This document shows, piece by piece, positions 61,665 through 64,000 of a stretch of DNA of 64,000 nt. Both the position numbers and the translations under genes were made by a program. This stretch comes from Micromonospora sp. WMMD1128 (lineage in GTDB: Bacteria; Actinomycetota; Actinomycetes; Mycobacteriales; Micromonosporaceae): assembly GCF_027497235.1 (NCBI RefSeq), contig NZ_CP114902.1, positions 4,490,001 to 4,554,000 on the forward strand, read 5' to 3'. The notes beneath the pieces are model-generated. The model saw nothing but the letters and a program-made list of their open reading frames with translations. It made no database searches and was not told the origin of the DNA. Within the stretch, counting starts at the first letter, position 1; every line of letters starts with the position of its first letter.

Positions 61665-62456
61665 GGCCCCCACCCTGCCCGGCAGCCTGGACCCGGGGCA
61701 CCCCGTTTCTCGGTGAGCGGATCTGCCAACGGCAGAACGGCCCACCCGCCCTGCGCGGCGTCCCGAGGGGCCGGGTGGGCGAGATGTGCCCGAACGCACT
61801 CATGCCGCTCCACTCACGGCCTGGCTGGAACGTATGGATCTATCACGACACTTGGAGACACCCACACCGAGTCGTGGCCCGGGTGGAACGCTGTGGACGT
61901 CTCGGGCGCGCTGAGACGTCCACAGCGTTCCAGTCGTCGCGTCAACGGCGCGCGGGTGGAACGCTATGGCCCTCTCGGGCGCGCTGAGACGTCCATAGCG
62001 TTCCAGTCGTGCATAGCGTTCCAGTCGTGGCCTGGGTGGAGCGCGGACGGAACGATATGGCCGTCTCGGGCGCGTTGAGGCACCCGTGGCGTTCCCGTCG
62101 TGGGCCTGGGGGTGTTGACGGCGTGTGGAATCCGGTCGCCGTGTGCGGCCGGGTGGGTGGGGTGTCCGGTTCGGGGGTGGTGGGTGGCACTCTGGCGGCG
62201 GAATCGTCGCGGGGGTGCGGGCGTTGTAACCCGGTGAACGACCGAGGAAGGCCAGCGCACCCATGCCGCGCGGTCGACCCGCCCCCGGGAATGACGGTGG
62301 GCAGCCGGTCGTTACACAGTCACTCCGGCGCCCCGCGGTGCGGCCCTGCCCCGCGGACCACGTCGGATCCCCCCGAAACTTTGAGCGCCTGACGGTGCTC
62401 GCCCGCGCGCCACCCTCCCACGGTGCGTGTGTCGACCCCCGGAATGGAGCCCCCTG
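61665..62456. repeat. 792-bp gene-free spacer with palindromic repeat family 2
   Basis: From 61825 to 62101 the sequence is built from palindromic units. Copy A: TGGAACGCTGTGGACGTCTC (61884-61903), loop GGGCGCGCT, GAGACGTCCACAGCGTTCCA (to 61932), a perfect 20-bp stem. Copy B: TGGAACGCTATGGCCCTCTC (61957-61976), same loop, arm to 62005 with two mismatches. A half copy follows at 62011-62024, a degenerate full copy at 62049-62101, and a left-arm remnant at 61825. The units end in GTCGT. The remaining 350 bp up to 62456 has no clear gene; complementary TTGTAACCCGG (62225) and CCGGTCGTTACA (62305) could form a long-range hairpin in the leader of the next gene. Confidence 0.85.
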
Positions 62457-63020
62457 ATGAACACGATCCTGCGCAAGAGCGTCCTGGGTATCGCTGGTCT
62501 GGCGTTCACCGGTGGTGTGTTCGCCGGTCCGATCGCCGCTCACGCCGACACCCCCACCCACACCACCGCCGCCAAGCCCGCCGCCGCCGCGGCCGTGGCG
62601 CAGGCCGAGGGCAAGCAGTCGACGATCACGCTCAACGGCGAGCAGACCGCCAACGTCAAGGCGATCATCGCCGCGACGAAGAAGGCGGGCCTGCCCGAGC
62701 GGGCGGCGGTCATCTCCATCGCCACCAGCCTCCAGGAATCCAAGCTGGAGAACCTGGGCCACCTCGGCGACACCAACGACCACGACTCCCTCGGCCTGTT
62801 CCAGCAGCGCCCCTCCTCCGGCTGGGGCACCCCCGAGCAGATCACCGACCCCGAATACTCCACCCTGGCCTTCCTCAAGGGCTTGAAGCAGGTCGACGGC
62901 TGGCAGGACATGCCCCTGACCGAGGCCGCCCAGACCGTCCAGGTGAGCGCCTACCCCGACGCCTACGCCCAGTGGGAGAACCAGGCCACCGACCTCGTCA
63001 CCAAGCACTGGAACAGCTGA
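62457..63020 (+). CDS. Secreted transglycosylase-like protein
   Basis: A 187-residue exported protein. Residues 1-30 are a signal peptide (LGIAGLAFTGGVFAGPIAAH, cut near AHA). The mature domain has AAVISIATSLQESKLENLGH with a candidate catalytic Glu, DSLGLFQQRPSSGWGTPEQI and AQTVQVSAYPDAYAQWENQA, the pattern of lysozyme-like/transglycosylase proteins common in actinomycetes. It likely cleaves peptidoglycan outside the cell. ATG 62457 is close to GGAG. A perfect terminator follows. Confidence 0.78.
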   Translation: MNTILRKSVLGIAGLAFTGGVFAGPIAAHADTPTHTTAAKPAAAAAVAQAEGKQSTITLNGEQTANVKAIIAATKKAGLPERAAVISIATSLQESKLENLGHLGDTNDHDSLGLFQQRPSSGWGTPEQITDPEYSTLAFLKGLKQVDGWQDMPLTEAAQTVQVSAYPDAYAQWENQATDLVTKHWNS

Positions 63021-63030
63021 CGAACAACGC

Positions 63031-63069
63031 TGAAGGCCGGCACCCGCAACAACGGGGTGCCGGCCTTCA
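63031..63069. terminator. Perfect hairpin terminator between convergent genes
   Basis: TGAAGGCCGGCACCC and GGGTGCCGGCCTTCA pair perfectly over 15 bp around a 9-nt loop, 10 nt after the stop of the transglycosylase-like gene. Confidence 0.8.
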
Positions 63070-63081
63070 CGCGTACCCGGA

Positions 63082-64000
63082 TCAAGCCGGCGGCAGGATG
63101 AACGTCCACGTGGTGGTGGTCGTGCTCGCCGCGGCGCCGACCGCGGCCAGTCCGCCGTAGCTGCCCACCGGGACGCTGCTCGCCGCGTCGGCGAGCAGAC
63201 CGGTCACCCGGCCGCCGCCGGTCTGCGAGCTGTTGCTGCGGACCGCGACCCCGGCCGGCGGGGTGAGGCTGGTGGTGGCGGCGTCGCCGTGCAGCCAGTA
63301 CGACACGGCCCAGCTCTGTGCGGTGGTCACCGGCGCGTACGGGGTGGTCCGGGTGGCGGCGCTGGCCGGGTCGGTGGTCCGGGCGAACACCGGCGGGCCC
63401 GGCGCGACCCCGCGGTACGCGGCCAGCACCAGGTTGCCCTTCGCCTGGCTGTCCAGTGCCACCCGTACCGCCGTGCCCGCGTCTCCGGCGGTCGCGGTCT
63501 TCCACCATGCGGTGGTGGTGGCGTAGCCCCCGTCGAGCCGGTCGAGTCGGTTCCAGCCGGTCACCCCGGTCGGCTCCCCGGTGCCGGTGTGGGTGTTCTG
63601 GCTGAGCAGGAGCAGCAGCGTGTCCCCGGGCTGCACGGCGGTCGGGACGGTCACCGTGTGGCTGGTCCAGTTGGCGTTCGCGGTGGCCTGCCCGACGAAG
63701 GAGATCCGCTCCGGCACCGGCGCGACGGTGACGTCCACGGTCACGGTGCCGGCGGCGCCCCGGTCGTCGGTGACCGTCAGCGTGACCGGATAGGTGCCGG
63801 CCGCCGCGTACGTGTGGGAGGTGGTCGGCACGGACACGGTGTCGGTGGTGGACCCATCGCCGAAGTCCCACAGGTGGTCCTGGACCGCGCCGTCGGCGTC
63901 GGTCGAGCCGGCCCCGGAGAACGTGCACACCAGCCCGGAGCAGGACGGTGTCAGGTCCGCCACCGGCGGCTGGTTCGCCGGGCCGCCCGAGCCCTTGAGG
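63082..64000 (-). CDS. Secreted PKD-domain protein, 5' partial
   Basis: The frame is open through the right edge, so the N terminus lies beyond the window; about 306 residues are visible. Nearest the edge is a PKD domain (GGPANQPPVADLTPSCSGLV, then DGAVQDHLWDFGDGSTTDTV and PVTLTVTDDRGAAGTVTVD), preceded by a linker NQPP typical of repeats. The last 200 residues form a beta-rich domain (ISFVGQATANANWTSHTVTV, YRGVAPGPPVFARTTDP) of unknown type. It is probably the tail of a multidomain extracellular enzyme or adhesin. Confidence 0.8.
   Translation of the reverse strand, partial: LKGSGGPANQPPVADLTPSCSGLVCTFSGAGSTDADGAVQDHLWDFGDGSTTDTVSVPTTSHTYAAAGTYPVTLTVTDDRGAAGTVTVDVTVAPVPERISFVGQATANANWTSHTVTVPTAVQPGDTLLLLLSQNTHTGTGEPTGVTGWNRLDRLDGGYATTTAWWKTATAGDAGTAVRVALDSQAKGNLVLAAYRGVAPGPPVFARTTDPASAATRTTPYAPVTTAQSWAVSYWLHGDAATTSLTPPAGVAVRSNSSQTGGGRVTGLLADAASSVPVGSYGGLAAVGAAASTTTTTWTFILPPA

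Noticed and set aside
62221..62456. ydaO-type c-di-AMP riboswitch before the transglycosylase-like gene
   Set aside because: Such switches precede Rpf-type genes in actinomycetes, but I could not match the conserved core; complementary segments exist but are not diagnostic.

Overview
The window looks like a chromosomal segment of a high-GC actinomycete, most probably Micromonospora or a close relative in the Micromonosporaceae. The evidence is the G+C-rich third codon positions, frequent GTG starts, an SsgA-type sporulation regulator, a HelR-type RNA polymerase recycling ATPase, many XRE/TetR/MarR/GntR/LuxR regulators and F420-type LLM and PPOX proteins. Taxonomy is inferred from gene content only. 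No transposase, integrase, CRISPR array or rRNA was seen.

Layout. 0-5 kb: end of a secreted crystallin-like protein, then an NmrA-type oxidoreductase divergent from a TetR regulator, an MmyB-type XRE regulator divergent from an SDR, and a PPOX-fold protein. 5-8.6 kb: two divergent XRE-TPR regulators around a perfect 17-bp palindrome, one preceded by an overlapping 56-residue small ORF, then a NUDIX hydrolase. 9-12.5 kb: an AT-richer accessory patch with an Apea-like HEPN protein, a membrane-anchored unknown and small unknowns, next to the 3' end of tRNA-Val(CAC). 12.6-19.3 kb: PGPGW membrane protein, SsgB-like protein, SDR with a TetR-like operator, AraC, Rrf2, flavin reductase, DUF4236 protein, VOC/MarR pair. 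19.3-29.2 kb: TPR membrane protein, OmpR-type two-component pair, LolA-like exported protein, HelR, small unknowns and a Spo0M protein.

29.4-38 kb is a galactoside catabolism locus: GH42 beta-galactosidase plus DeoR regulator diverge from an ABC sugar transporter operon ending in a GH36 alpha-galactosidase. A secreted GH5 (subfamily 8-like) mannanase with CBM2 lies 2 kb away, so galactomannan use is a reasonable inference. 41-48.3 kb is mostly envelope and housekeeping: LLM oxidoreductase, GAP-family protein, EEP nuclease, tandem-PAP2 protein, YihY/BrkB protein, lipid kinase, Clp N-domain protein with a small HTH partner.

48.3-60.6 kb resembles a DosR/DevR dormancy (hypoxia/NO) regulon: PP2C-like protein, universal stress protein, phosphoketolase, second universal stress protein, a P1-type ATPase fused to a hemerythrin domain, two Acg-like nitroreductases, and a convergent DevS-like GAF histidine kinase / DevR-like regulator. 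Matches to the DosR-box core GGGNCNNNNGNCCC lie in front of these genes, three of them within 70 bp. 60.7-64 kb: epimerase, a palindrome-rich spacer, a secreted transglycosylase-like protein and the end of a PKD-domain secreted protein.

Two families of dispersed palindromic repeats run through the window. Family 1 (GGGGCCCC arms, core with TTAACG and GGTAGA) has copies after helR, after the second usp, and in frame inside the alpha-galactosidase gene. Family 2 (arms TGGAACGCTRTGG, loop GGGCGCGCT) is clustered at 61.8-62.1 kb with decayed copies at 39.4-39.5 kb. These, the DosR-like locus and the palindromic helR leader are the most interesting signals.
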